A DNA stretch of 64,000 nt, taken from assembly GCA_017979445.1 (NCBI GenBank), contig CM030711.1:13165092-13229091 (forward strand), read 5' to 3'. The notes under the pieces are model-generated. The model did not search any database. It saw only the letters and a program-made list of their open reading frames with translations, and had not been told where the DNA came from. Position numbers and translations under genes: made by a program. Shown here piece after piece: positions 53,116 to 64,000 of the stretch (its first letter is position 1; the number at the start of each line of letters is the position of its first letter). The stretch is from Akebia trifoliata. Its lineage: Eukaryota > Streptophyta > Magnoliopsida > Ranunculales > Lardizabalaceae.

Positions 53116-54843
53116 TGTAGACACCTCATTTTTGCATTCGCCTGATTAATCAACTCGTCAACCCGATCGCAATGATTCCCAATGATGGATGTTATTTCCA
53201 TTGCTTTATTTTGTTACCAAAAATGTTTCAGAAATCCGGATGAGGTATCTCAAACTGACAAAACCTTAGAAACCGCGCTATGCTAGGAAAATACGACTCC
53301 AGAAATATTGAAATCATCATCTTGCAGACCTAAAAAGAAGCTTCACGATAAAAGTCACTAAAAATTGATCAAATTACCAAAATACCCCTCACATCAAAAC
53401 AACCCTAGAGTTTACGTTACGATTAGGAAAACTCATTCAAACACATAAAATAACAAATCGAAACCAAATAAATCATTTCGTCAATTTTAATAGAATTTGA
53501 AAAAATTACGAAAATGCCCCTCATAAGATTCATGACCATTTCACACAAAAATTTCATAAATGATACAAACTAATATTCCTTACGAAAAATCGATTCTAAA
53601 ACATCCTAGAACATTAAAAACCGACTTAAAACGTGAAAAGTCCTTTTCGGGGGTAAAACGGTAATTTCACAATTTTCATAATTAAAATTTTTGAAATTAA
53701 TAACTAAAACATTAAATAATTAAAGTGAAACATTGAGGAAATTAATTTAAAATTTTGAATTAAAAAAATCGATCAATCGGACTTTCAAGTAAAATTGTTG
53801 AGGGATCGTGAGATATTTCTTTAAGGACCCCTCCATTTGGGGGTCCAAAGAAATAAAGATATAATAGAGAGAGGTTCTCCAAAAAATCAAAGTCAACCAA
53901 GCAAGACTAAAGTCAAAATCTTAAAGTCAATCTAGTGAGACTAAAGTCAAAATTAAAGTCAATTAAGCAAGACTGAAGTCAAAGATATTAAAAGTCAAAA
54001 TATTAAAACTCAATCAAATAAGATCAAAAGTCAAAATCATAATAGAATTCTAATTAAATAATAACTCTATCTAATAGAGTTCTAACTAAAAAATAATTCT
54101 ACCTTAAACAATTATAATTAAAACACAATTCTACCTAAAACAATTCTAACTAAAACATAACTCTAATTAAAAGAGTTATAATCAAACACTAATGCTATCT
54201 AAATCACCCTTAAAAAAATCTATAAATAGAGGTCCTCACACCTTATTTTCATATCAAGTCATAAACCCTAAGAGAAGTAGGTCTAAAAGCCCCCCTAGCC
54301 TCCCATAAACCCTAGTTTTGGAGCCCCAATTCCTTACCTAACATCCCTCATTTGATTTTAGCCTAAAGAACACCTAAAAGCCCTCCAAAAATACTTTAAA
54401 ATCTATTAACAAACTCGAAGAATTCAGATCCAAGAAATAAGAGATACCTTGCCTTGGAGATCGAAAATCAAATTCGGAAACAAAACGAAGCAAGAAATAC
54501 GATACAAGGAGCAATTTTTGTCGGATCTGAGGGAACAAAATTTTTGTTATCGGAAAGGTATAACTTCTTATTTTTTATTTTTTTTTATTATTATCTAGAT
54601 TGTTTTAGCAATGTAACCTATTTGGGAAGTTAGTAGAGACCGACTTTGGTGAGGCGGGGTTGGTGCCTAACACCTTCCAACCCCGTAACATGATCTCTGA
54701 ATTCAGTTTTTTCTGTTCTAGATTAGTCCTTTATCTGTTTAGAGTCATTGACCAGTTCTTAGACCGTAATAACTAGGTGGCGACTCCCAAACCTTAAGGG
54801 TCAAAAGCGGATCCGCTCACCCCGCGGATTGAGGGCGCTTTCA
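53116..54843 (+). repeat. 5' LTR of E2
   Basis: TGTAGACACCTC ... GGCGCTTTCA, 1,728 bp. About 100 bp longer than the E1 LTRs because of extra GACTAAAGTCAA-type sub-repeats at 53890-54030. TATA-like CTATAAATAG at 54221-54230. Confidence 0.87.
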
Positions 54844-54844
54844 C

Positions 54845-54864
54845 TGGTGACTCCGCTGGGGACT
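54845..54864 (+). other. primer binding site of E2 (tRNA-Arg type)
   Basis: TGGTGACTCCGCTGGGGACT begins one base after the LTR. From memory this fits the 3' end of a plant arginine tRNA (acceptor CCA, then complement of GACTCC and GCTGGGGA), the primer reported for Ogre/Tat elements. Confidence 0.65.
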
Positions 54865-57384
54865 ATTGAGGATTAGACTTGAAAAATCCCAAGTATGGGA
54901 GTATTGCCAAGATGACCTAATTTTTTTATTATTATTTAGTTCGATTTATTTTATTTATTTATTTGTTTAGTTATTTTTGTGGCTTGATTGTGGATGATTT
55001 TGGGTATTGAATTTTTTTCCAATTAAGGATCACTTTTGATGACCCCTAAATAATGAAAGATTCAAATTGACATATGAAAATAATGGAATAATGAAGGTTG
55101 GACAGAAATATTAAAACGTTTTTACAGAATATTATAGTGAGAATTAAGTCTAGGAACCTTTAATAAAACTTAGATCTCCTCGAGTAGATTAATTTAGAAC
55201 CTAATTTCACTCAATTTCGTTATCAGAAGCCTTAGATATCATCGATGCAAGTTCAATCTATAAATCTGGAATTGTTGCTGAATGAAGATTGGGACAACAA
55301 TGTTAAAACGTTTTTACAGAACATTCTAGTGAGAATTAAGTCTGGAAACCTATTAATAAAACATAGATCTCATCGAGTAGATTAATTTAGAATCTGAGTT
55401 CATTCAATTTCCTTATCAGAAGCCTTAGATATCACCGATGCAAGTTCAATCTGTAAATCTGAAATTGTTGCTGAATGAAGATTGGGACAACAATGTTAAA
55501 ACGTTTTTACAAAACATTCTAGTAAGAATTAAGTCTGGGCACCTATTAATAAAATTTAGATCTCATCGATTAGATTAATTTAGAATCTGATTTCACTCAA
55601 TTTCATTATCAGAAGCCTTAGATATCATCAATACAAGTTCAATCTGTAAATCTGGAATTGTTGCTGAATGAAGGTTGGGACAACAATGTTAAAACGTTTT
55701 TACAGAACATTCTAATTAGAATTAGGTCTGGGCACCTATTAATAAAACGTAGATCCCATCGAGTAGATTAATTAAAACTTGAATTCACTCGATTTCGTTG
55801 TCGAGAGCCTTAGATATCATCAATGCAAGTTCGGATTGTATTTTTTTAATTCATAGAAAATCTGAATTTATCTAATGTTAGCACAACTAATGTTCCTGAG
55901 AGTGAGTTCATCTCAACAATTGTCATTCTATGATCAATGTAACATCTATTAGAATCTCGATTTATTTTGGATCACCCAAAAGTGATCATTGATTGGACCT
56001 TAAAAGTTATAAAAATTATGTCTATTGCAATGTTTGTTTGATCAATTATTATATGACATGCTCATTAATTGATTTGCCATGATTTTGATAGATATATTTT
56101 GATGTGCATGCTTTGATCTTAATCTTGATGTGATGAATTATGTGGGTAATATTCATATGATATTCATGTTGTGATGGTTTGATTAGGCATATGGACCCAT
56201 TTATTTGAAAAGTCCCGGGTACACCCCACCTTATTTTGCACATGCCACATGCACGTTTACTGTTTTGCACACTTACACGTCTTAAATAGCTAACGTGGCA
56301 CTAGTGTGTGGCCCGGTCTCTTTGGAGATGCGATGTCATTCATGAAAATCACAACTCCAGTCACGTACCTTAGGGTATATCAAACTGGGGCATCAATACC
56401 GTCTGATCAGGTGATTCTAAGAAGTATATTGGTGCACCCAGGCTGGAGTGACCTGAGCCTTTGACCTATTATGAGCCACACAGTCACATGTCCCAATTGC
56501 CAACGTAGTCTTAGTACGTGGTCGGTCCCCTCGTGGGATGCCAAACCATTTATGAAAGCTACAACTCTTGACTCGTACCCATAGGTATGTAAAAGATAAT
56601 CTAAGTATATCAATTGCACTTTCTTGATCAAAATCGATGCCTAAGCGAGATCTTGCCCCACTGTACCCTACTGTACGAGGGGGATAGACTATGTCTATTC
56701 TAGACGAGAGGTATTTAAATAGGCCCTTGCTCAGCATCGTGCGCCACCTCTCAACTAGAGATCAAACTGGCTATTTTTGACTTCAGAGAAGTTTGTTGAG
56801 GTTTTTGATTATTACCTATACGATATATCAAACCAAGTCACCACGTATCAAGAGGTATATAGGTGTATTTGGGCAAGGGTGGCCAAATAAATTGCATTGC
56901 ACGTGACAAACCTATAGTCTAGAAGCCCTCTTATAGGTCACGACCCGAACTGACTATGGGTGTTCCCGGGTTGCTTTATTCAATCCAACCAACAGGTAAG
57001 TGTGCGGATCGATCCACAATAATCAAACAAAACCTGTAATATCGGTCAACCCAATCAATGAAATGTACCGATTAAGTTGAACCACTTAAATCAGTTGGCC
57101 CAATTGACAAATGGATCAAATTGATCAATACCAAATCAGTTGGACTAATTGGTTTCACTTGTAAAGATCCAGACCACTTTGTATAGAAAGATTCGATCTT
57201 AGGATTAAATTAATTTGTCTAATCAAAGGTTCAATCCCAATCAGGGGTAGACCAGTATTTAACATTTCTCACTTTCTTGGTTAATATAGATTTATAGTGC
57301 ATTTGGATTCGATATTTCCCACCTGAGGGCTAATTTATATCAAAATTTTAATCATGTGGTTAAGAAACAAACCTTTAGAATCGA
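54865..57384 (+). other. leader of E2
   Basis: Contains the 193-bp repeat array and, at 56225-57060, a block well conserved with 27100-27960 of E1. No coding sequence is recognised; open frames on the opposite strand at 56407-56737 are not conserved as protein. Confidence 0.6.
55095..55860 (+). repeat. 193-bp tandem repeat, four units
   Basis: TTAAAACGTTTTTACAGAA recurs near 55111, 55303, 55496 and 55689. Each is followed by GAATTAAGTCTGG-like, AGATCTCATCGAGTAGATTA-like and CAAGTTCAATCTGTAAAT-like words. Not present in E1, which has the T-rich tract at this point. Confidence 0.85.
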
Positions 57385-57480
57385 TGATTAATCATAGGTG
57401 CCCCTAAACGTTTTAAACCCTCATCTGTGTCATTTTAAGTCCTTTAAAAGAGTCGTTTAGTCAAAGTACTAATGTCAAAT
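57385..57480 (+). pseudogene. gag remnant of E2
   Basis: CCCCTAAACGTTTTAAACCC followed by TCATCTGTGTC corresponds to the first codons of the E1 gag frame (GPKRFKPPSV). The sequence then jumps to what follows gag in E1. About 1.5 kb, nearly all of gag, is gone. Confidence 0.6.
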
Positions 57481-58660
57481 CCAAGTAGTTCATCCACTCA
57501 GAAAGACATTCTCTCTTTGTAGATAATTGTCCCTAGTTTTCTTTGGGTTTCAATCCAGTTTTCGTCAGTTTTTAAATCCAGTTCGTTGTTTCAGTTACGT
57601 TAGTCTTTCTTTAATTTTCAAGTTTTAATCGAGTTTGTCAATCTATGTTTTTCAATTCCAATAAAATATAGAAGCTTCTGATTATTATGCATGTAATAAC
57701 GATTTGAGCATAACATGAGAAATGACTCAAAGCTCACTAATCAATCTCGATAAATATTTGAATTAAAGAGTACACTCAAAAAGTGCAAATGGGTGATACA
57801 TTATCCTTAGAAGAACCTGAGAATAGTAAACTTACTTGAGAAATTCAACAATGTTTCTTGCATTGCCTCATAAGGATATATGGATGGATCGTATAAAAAT
57901 ATAGATTAAGACATAAAGTCAATAGTGATTTCAAAGTCAAAGATTATTGGTCAAAAATGATATAACTGAAAGCATCGACAAAGACGCTAAGACTTACAAG
58001 TGAATCTACCATGTTTCTCACTCAAAATAGGAGAGTTTCATTCATAAGAGAATAAAAGATTTCCTCGAAGTTTTAGAAGAGTTGAATAGTCAGAAAACTC
58101 AATCATACTCGATTTCACAAAAGAAGACTGAAGAATATTCATTCTCAAAAGAAGACCTTACTCGACAGAGTAATCTAGATATCGAATTCCTGAAACTTAG
58201 ACTAAGTTGAGCAGCATTCATCAAAAGAGGCCTCCTTTGGTTGAACCATTTCCTTGTCTTACTAAAAAAAAAAAAAACTTTCTTTAGCCCCTCGCAGTCT
58301 TTTAAAAAAATAAAAATAAATAGCCTCTTCTATCTAAATCACACCGACCAACCTTGGGAGGGAATCTTAGTATGAACTATGTTTTGACTTGATCTCAAAA
58401 GAAAAAGAAATATTTGGGGTACGTAGGCAACCTGAGAAGTTACTTCAGGCCCGATCACGTAAAAAATAAGTGTATTCTCTTAAGAAAAGTGTCATGTAAA
58501 AGGAAAATCCCCTATTGAAAGGTTCAAAAGAAAAGAATGCCAAACTAGGGGCATTAGGAAAAAAATCAAAAGAATTGATAAAAGAAAAGAATGTCAAACT
58601 AGGGGCATTTATAAAAAATCAAAATAATTGACAGAAAAGAGAGAATATCAAACTAGGGGT
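57481..58660 (+). other. 3' region of E2, left of the solo LTR
   Basis: Homologous to the complement of about 24070-25150 of E1; no intact ORF. Ends in GGGGT (58656-58660), the target duplication of the solo LTR. Confidence 0.6.
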
Positions 58661-60426
58661 TGAAAGCGCCCTCGATCCGCGGGGTGCGCGGATCCGCTTT
58701 TGACCCTTGAGATTTGGGAGTCGCCACCTAGTTATTGTGGTCTAGGAACCGATCAATGACTCTAAACGGATAAAAACTAATCTAAAACCAAAAAAACTGA
58801 ATTCGGGGATCATGTTACGGGATTGGAAGGTGTTAGGCACCAACCCCGCCCGGCCAAAGCCGGTCTCTACTAAATTCCCAAGTAACTTACATTGCTAAAA
58901 CCTAGATAAAAATAAATAAAAATAAAAAATTACCTTTCCGATTGCAAGGACTTCGTTCCCTCAGATCTGACAAAAAGAACTCCTTGTACCGTGCTCCCTT
59001 GCTTCGTTCTGTTTCCGGATTTGACTTCGGATCTCCGAGGCAAGGTATCTCATTGTTTTTGAATCTGAACTCTTCAAGTTCGTTGCGGATTTGGGGGTGT
59101 TTTTCGAAGGCTTTTGGGTGTTTTCTAGACTAAAATTGAAGGAGGGATGTTAGTTAAGGAGTTGGGGCTCCAAAACTAGGGTTTATGGGGGGCTAGGGGA
59201 GCTTCTAGACCTACTTCTCTTAGGGTTTATGATTTGATACGAAAATAGGGTGTGAGCACCTCTATTTATAGATGTTTTTAGGGGTTGATTTGGATAGAGT
59301 TAGTGTTTAATTAGAGATCTTTTAATTAGAGTTGTGTTTTAGTTTGACTTGTTTTAGGTAGAATTGTGTTTTAATTAGAATTGTTTTAGGTAGAATTGTG
59401 TTTTAATTCAAATTGTTTTAGGTAGAATTGTTTTTAAGTTAGAACTCTATTAGATAGAGTTATTATTTAATTAGATCTCTATTATGACTTTTGGTCTTAT
59501 TTGATTGACTTTAATGTTTTGACTTTAGTCTTAATTGATTGACTTTCAATATCTTGACTTTAGTCTTAATTGACTTTAATTTTGACTTCAGTTTCACTTG
59601 ATTGACTTTAATACCTTGACTTCAGTCTTGCTTGATTTACTTTAAATTTTTGGAGAAGGCCCCTCCATTATTTCTTTAATTCTTTGAACCCCCAAATGGA
59701 GGGGTCCTTAAAGAAATATCCACGAACCCTCAACAATTTTGCCTGAGAGTCCGATTGATCGATTTTTTAGGTTCAAAATTTTAAATTAATTTCATTAATG
59801 TTTTACTTTAATTATTTAATGTTTTATTTATTAATTTCGAATTTTTTTAATTATGAAAATTGTGAAATTACCGTTTTGCCCCCGGAGAGGACTTTTCACG
59901 TTTTAAGTCGGTTTTTAATGTTCTAAGATGTTTTAGAATCGATTTTTCGTAAGGAATTCAATGGAAATATTATTTTGTGTTATTTATGAAATTTTTTGTG
60001 TGAAATGGTCGTGAACTTTATGAGGGGCATTTTCGTAATTTTGTCGAATTCTGTGAAAATTGACGAAATGATTTATTTGATTTCGATTTGTTGTTTTATG
60101 TGTTTGAATGAGTTTTCCTAAGCGTAACGTAGGCTCTAGGGTTGTTTTGAGATTAGGGGTATTTTGATAATTTGATAGTTTTTAGTGATTTTTATCGTGA
60201 AGCTTCTTTTTTATTTGCAAGATGATGATTTCTATGTTTCTGGGGTCGTATTTACCTAGCGTAGCGTGGTTTCTAAGGTTTTGTTAGTTTGAGATACCTC
60301 ATCCGGATTTCTGAAACACATCTGGTAACAAAATAAAGCAATGGAATACACATCCATCATTGGGAATCATTGCGATCGGGTTGACGAGTTGATTAATCAG
60401 GCGAGTGCAAAAATGGGGTGTCTACA
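58661..60426 (-). mobile_element. solo LTR of the E1/E2 family, reversed, nested in E2
   Basis: A complete LTR (1,766 bp, TGTAGACACC ... GGCGCTTTCA on the minus strand) flanked by the 5-bp duplication GGGGT (58656-58660, 60427-60431). It has no internal region, so it is the product of recombination between two LTRs. E1 shows the empty site (GGGGC at the corresponding place near 24090). TATA-like CTATAAATAG lies in the complement of 59272-59282. Confidence 0.9.
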
Positions 60427-61389
60427 GGGGTATTTTGGGAAGTTGCGCCTTATATCTTTTCTTTCTGAACCATATCCTAAACCTACCTATTAAGTCCTCC
60501 TGAATGCTAATTGATTCGGTTAAGGTGCAGGGAACCAAGAAGTTGTCTAGTTGGTTATACAAGATCATCAAGAAAAAAAAAGAGAAGCCTGCTAAGTCGA
60601 AAATCCGAAAAGGCGATTTAGGTAAAATTTAGGGCATAACCATAAAAAAGAAAGCCTACTAGGTTGAAAACCTGAAAAGGCGACCTAGGCAAAAATCAAG
60701 GCATCATCAGAAAAAGAAAAATAAGGCCCGCTAAATTGAAAACCTGAAGAGGCGATCTAGGCAAAAATTAGGGTTTCATCAAACGGGAGGAAAGGTCCCA
60801 TCAAGAAGAAAAATTCAAAAGGAAGCTTATGCAGAAACTAGAAAATGCAGAACCATTCAAGCCACAATGTTGAAGTCAAAAAAATCAGAAATCATCTTGA
60901 ACATTGTAGGATCTTCAAAAGTATGTTTACTTGTTTAAGTGTTCGCTAATGGAAGATGTAGAATCATCAATCACTTTGAAGAGAAAGATCTTCTATTATA
61001 ATGTTTATCAAGATTTTTTAAGTCCAGCTCAAGCATTTCTCAAAAATAATGATCAATTCTTTATTACACATATGATAATCTTAAGAGTCTTAAATTTAAG
61101 AAAATGTCAGTTCTTCTATCTATCAAACATCAGAGTCCATATTTTTCAAGCGTAATCCATTCCATCAATCTCGTAGTCAAGTCCCAGTTAAAGCCAACCT
61201 TGAAACTAGGGGCATTTTTGATTCCCAAGTTTTTGTTTTTAATTACATGAAAAAAAAATCTTATAAAAACTTGAAAGTCCGGCGAAGCCCAATGATAATT
61301 ATGAATCCAGATGCATGATAAGTCAATAAAGGCCTGATCTTTCAAACTTTGAACTCAATTTTAAATCATAGAATGAATTAATAGGATTG
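60427..61389 (+). other. 3' region of E2, right of the solo LTR
   Basis: Matches the complement of about 23060-24090 of E1, including the three-copy repeat of roughly 75 bp at 60540-60800 (AAAAGGCGA, CTAGGCAAAAAT words). No gene seen. Confidence 0.6.
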
Positions 61390-62300
61390 TTTAAGTTCCT
61401 ATAAATCTAAGCCTGCGAAATGTGGCTTAGTAAGTTCGAGTCCGAGAAATGAGACTCCAATTTTTTAAATCATAGAATGAGTAGATTTTTTTGAAGTGCC
61501 TACAAACCTAGGTTTGAGTCCGAAAAGCGAGACTCCAACTGTTTGAATCATAGAATGAATAGACTTTTTGAAGGGCCTATAAACCTAAGTTTGAGTCCGA
61601 GAAACGAGATTCCAACTTTTTGAATCATAGAATGAATAGACTTTTTGAAGTGCCTATAAACCTAAGTTCGAGTCCAAGAAACGAGACTCTAACTTTTTGA
61701 ATCATAGAATGAGTAGGCTTTTTGAAGTGCTTACAAACCTAAGTTTGAGTCCGAGAAACGAGACTCTAACTTTTTGAATCATATAATGAATAGGCTTTTT
61801 GAAGTGCCTACAAACCTAAGTTTGAGTCCGAGAAACGAGACTCCAACTTTTTGAATCATAGAATGAATATGCTTTTTGAAGTGCCTACAAACCTAAGTTT
61901 GAGTCCGAGAAACAAGACTCCAACTTTTTGAATCATAGAATGAATAGGCTTTTTGAAGTGCCTACAAACTTAAGTTCGAGTCCGAGAAACGAGACTCCAA
62001 CTTTTTGAATAATATAATGAATAGGCTTTTTGAAGTGCCTATAAACCTAAGTTCGAGTCCGAGAAACGATACTCCAACTTTTTGAATCATAGAATGAATA
62101 GGCTTTTTGAAGTGCCTATAAACCTAAGTTTGAGTCCGAGAAACGAGACTCCAACTTTTTGAATCATAGAATGAATAGGCTTTTTGAAGTGCCTATAAAC
62201 CTAAGTTCGAGTCCGAGAAACAAGACTCCAACTTTTTGAATAATATATAGGCTTTTTGAAGTGCCTGCAAACCTTAGCTCTAGTTCAAGAAACGAGACTC
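61390..62300 (+). repeat. 77-bp tandem repeat in the 3' region of E2
   Basis: About eleven units of the repeat described for E1, in the same sense relative to the element. Each carries GAGTCCGAGAAACGAGACTC and AGGCTTTTTGAAGTGCCT. Confidence 0.88.
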
Positions 62301-62907
62301 CATATTTAATAGGATTGTTTAAGTTCCTGTAAACCTTAGCTAGAGTCCGAGAAACGAGACTCCAGCTTTGTTTGAATCATATTGAATTAACAGGATTGTT
62401 TAAGTTCTTTAGCCGAGAAGCGTGGCTACAATAGGTTCGAGTCCGATAAACGAGACTCATACTTTTTCGAACTCTAAAAAAGAATTTCAAATAGGATTTA
62501 ACGAAGTTCCTACATTATTATGACTCCAATTACTTTATTGTTCAACCTTGCCATGATTGCTTTCGTTGCATAAGCACATTTCAATTTTGAATCATTATTG
62601 TCAGTGAGAGAAGATCTCTAGGACCTGACACATTTTTATTCAGTTTCACACAATACACACACTCACACTTGCACTTTTTAGTCAAGGATAATTCTTTAAA
62701 ATTCAAAGATCTGATACTGTCAGTGAGAGCTCACGCTTGAGGACCTGACAACATTTTTGTTTGGGGAGAGTTTTACGCTCAAGGATCCAAACGCCCCGAC
62801 GAATTGCTAAATCAGGCTGCAAAATGAACTGTCACTAGCTTTGACATTCGGATATCGCACTATCTACCAAAATAGATTTGCTATCTAGTTTGCTTCAACC
62901 CTCTGCC

Positions 62908-62920
62908 AAAGAGGGGCATC
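62908..62920 (+). other. polypurine tract of E2
   Basis: AAAGAGGGGCATC immediately precedes the 3' LTR. Confidence 0.82.
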
Positions 62921-64000
62921 TGTAGACACCCCATTTTTGCATCCGCCTGATTAATCAACTCCCCAACCCGATCGCAATGATTCCCAATGATGGATGTTAT
63001 TTCCATTGCTTTATTTTGTTACCAGAAATGTTTCAGAAATTCAGATGAGGTATCTCAAACTGACAAAATCTTAGAAACCACGCTACGCTAGGAAAATACG
63101 ACTCCAGAAATATAGAAATCATCATCTTGCAGACCTAAAAAGAAGCTTCACGATAAAAATCACTAAAAATTGATCAAATTACCAAAATACCCCTAACATC
63201 AAAACAACCTTAGAGTTTACGTTACGATTAGAAAAACTCATTCAAACACATAAAATAACAAATCGAAATCAAATAAATCATTTCGCCAATTTTAACAGAA
63301 ATCGACAAAATTACAAAAATGCCCCTTATAAAGCTCATGACCATTTCACACAAAAAATTTCATAAATGACAGAAACTAATACTTCTATTGAATTCCTTAC
63401 GAAAAATTGATTCTAAAACATCCTAGAACATTAAAAATCGACTTAAAACGTGAAAAGTCCTTTTCGGGGATAAAACGGTAATTTCACAATTTTCATAATT
63501 AAAAATTTTGAAATTAATAAATAAAACATTAAATAATTAAAGTGAAACATTGATGAAATTAATTTAAAATTTTGAATTAAAAAAATCGATCAATCGGGCT
63601 TTCAAGTAAAATTGTTGAGGGTTCGTGAGATATTTCTTTAAAGACCCCTCCATTTGGGGTCCAAAAAATTAAAGATATAATAGAGAGGGGTTCTCCAAAA
63701 AATCAAAGTCAACCAAGCAAGACTAAAGTCAAAATCTTAAAGTCAATCTAGTGAGACTAAAGTCAAAATTAAAGTCAATTAAGCAAGACTGAAGTCAAAG
63801 ATATTAAAAGTCAATCAATTAAGACTAAAGTCAAAATATTAAAAGTCAATCAAATAAGATCAAAAGTCAAAATCATAATAGAATTCTAATTAAATAATAA
63901 CTCTATCTAATAGAGTTCTAACTAAAAACCAATTCTACCTAAAACAATTCTAATTAAAACACAATTCTACCTAAAACAATTCTAACTAAAATATAACTCT
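62921..64000 (+). repeat. 3' LTR of E2, cut by the window edge
   Basis: Starts TGTAGACACCCC and matches 53116-54200 with few differences by eye. About 650 bp remain outside the window. Confidence 0.85.

Larger units (their letters stand above)
53116..64000 (+). mobile_element. Tat-like LTR element E2 without gag and pol, right end outside the window
   Basis: Plus-strand element of the same family as E1: 5' LTR, PBS, leader with 193-bp repeats, a short gag remnant, 3' region with the same tandem repeats, PPT, and the first 1,080 bp of the 3' LTR. Almost the whole gag is missing compared with E1. A reversed solo LTR is inserted at 58661. Preceding bases AAACT (53111-53115) should reappear after the 3' LTR if the TSD is intact. 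Confidence 0.85.

Overview
The window looks like nuclear DNA of a flowering plant, probably a eudicot, in a repeat-dense region. The evidence is LTR retrotransposons with plant tRNA primer sites, a FAR1/FHY3-type Mutator transposase, hAT-like elements, (TA)n-bounded MITEs and plant-type gene pieces (Werner-like exonuclease, FT-family exon, transaldolase exon). No ribosomal RNA, tRNA, CRISPR or prokaryotic feature was recognised. The species cannot be named from the sequence.

Layout. 1-3.7 kb: host DNA with one exonuclease-like gene on the minus strand. 4.0-5.1 kb: a hAT-like MITE and two palindromic MITEs. 5.08-14.42 kb: a Mutator-like element (MULE) with ~650-bp terminal inverted repeats. 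It carries a broken FAR1-like transposase, a transaldolase exon fragment and, on the minus strand, a spliceable chimeric gene that joins exon 1 of an FT/TFL1 (PEBP) gene to a viroplasmin-domain-derived exon ending in a membrane segment. 14.5-15.9 kb: five more MITEs. 15.9-32.8 kb: the 3' part of a Ty3/gypsy element of Tat/Ogre type (integrase, 3' region, 3' LTR). Its LTR is split by a complete 11.8-kb minus-strand Tat-like element (19951-31730, TSD ACCTC) that has gag but no pol. 32.8-39.4 kb: a 1.75-kb direct repeat flanking an array of nine MITEs bounded by (TA)n. 40.4-49.5 kb: a second exonuclease locus, duplicated from the first, invaded by a hAT element (40796-41683) and by an intact Ty1/copia element with apparently identical LTRs (44191-48714, TSD GTCCA) that cuts the gene. 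49.5-53.1 kb: the 3' part of an older, broken copia element. 53.1 kb to the end: a second Tat-like element, plus strand, lacking both gag and pol, with a solo LTR of the same family inserted backwards in it.

How the parts relate. The copia element at 44191-48714 appears fully autonomous. The two Tat-like elements form a dependency series: integrase survives only in the 15.9-kb fragment, gag only in the 19.9-kb element, and neither in the 53.1-kb element, so the latter would have to be mobilised in trans. The MITEs share a terminal pattern (GGG, four variable bases, GTTC) and a (TA)n target with the MULE, which suggests, but does not prove, mobilisation by the same type of transposase. The most notable object is the FT-exon chimera inside the MULE: TATA box, ATG, a 183-bp exon, a GT-AG intron and a second exon are open in one reading frame.
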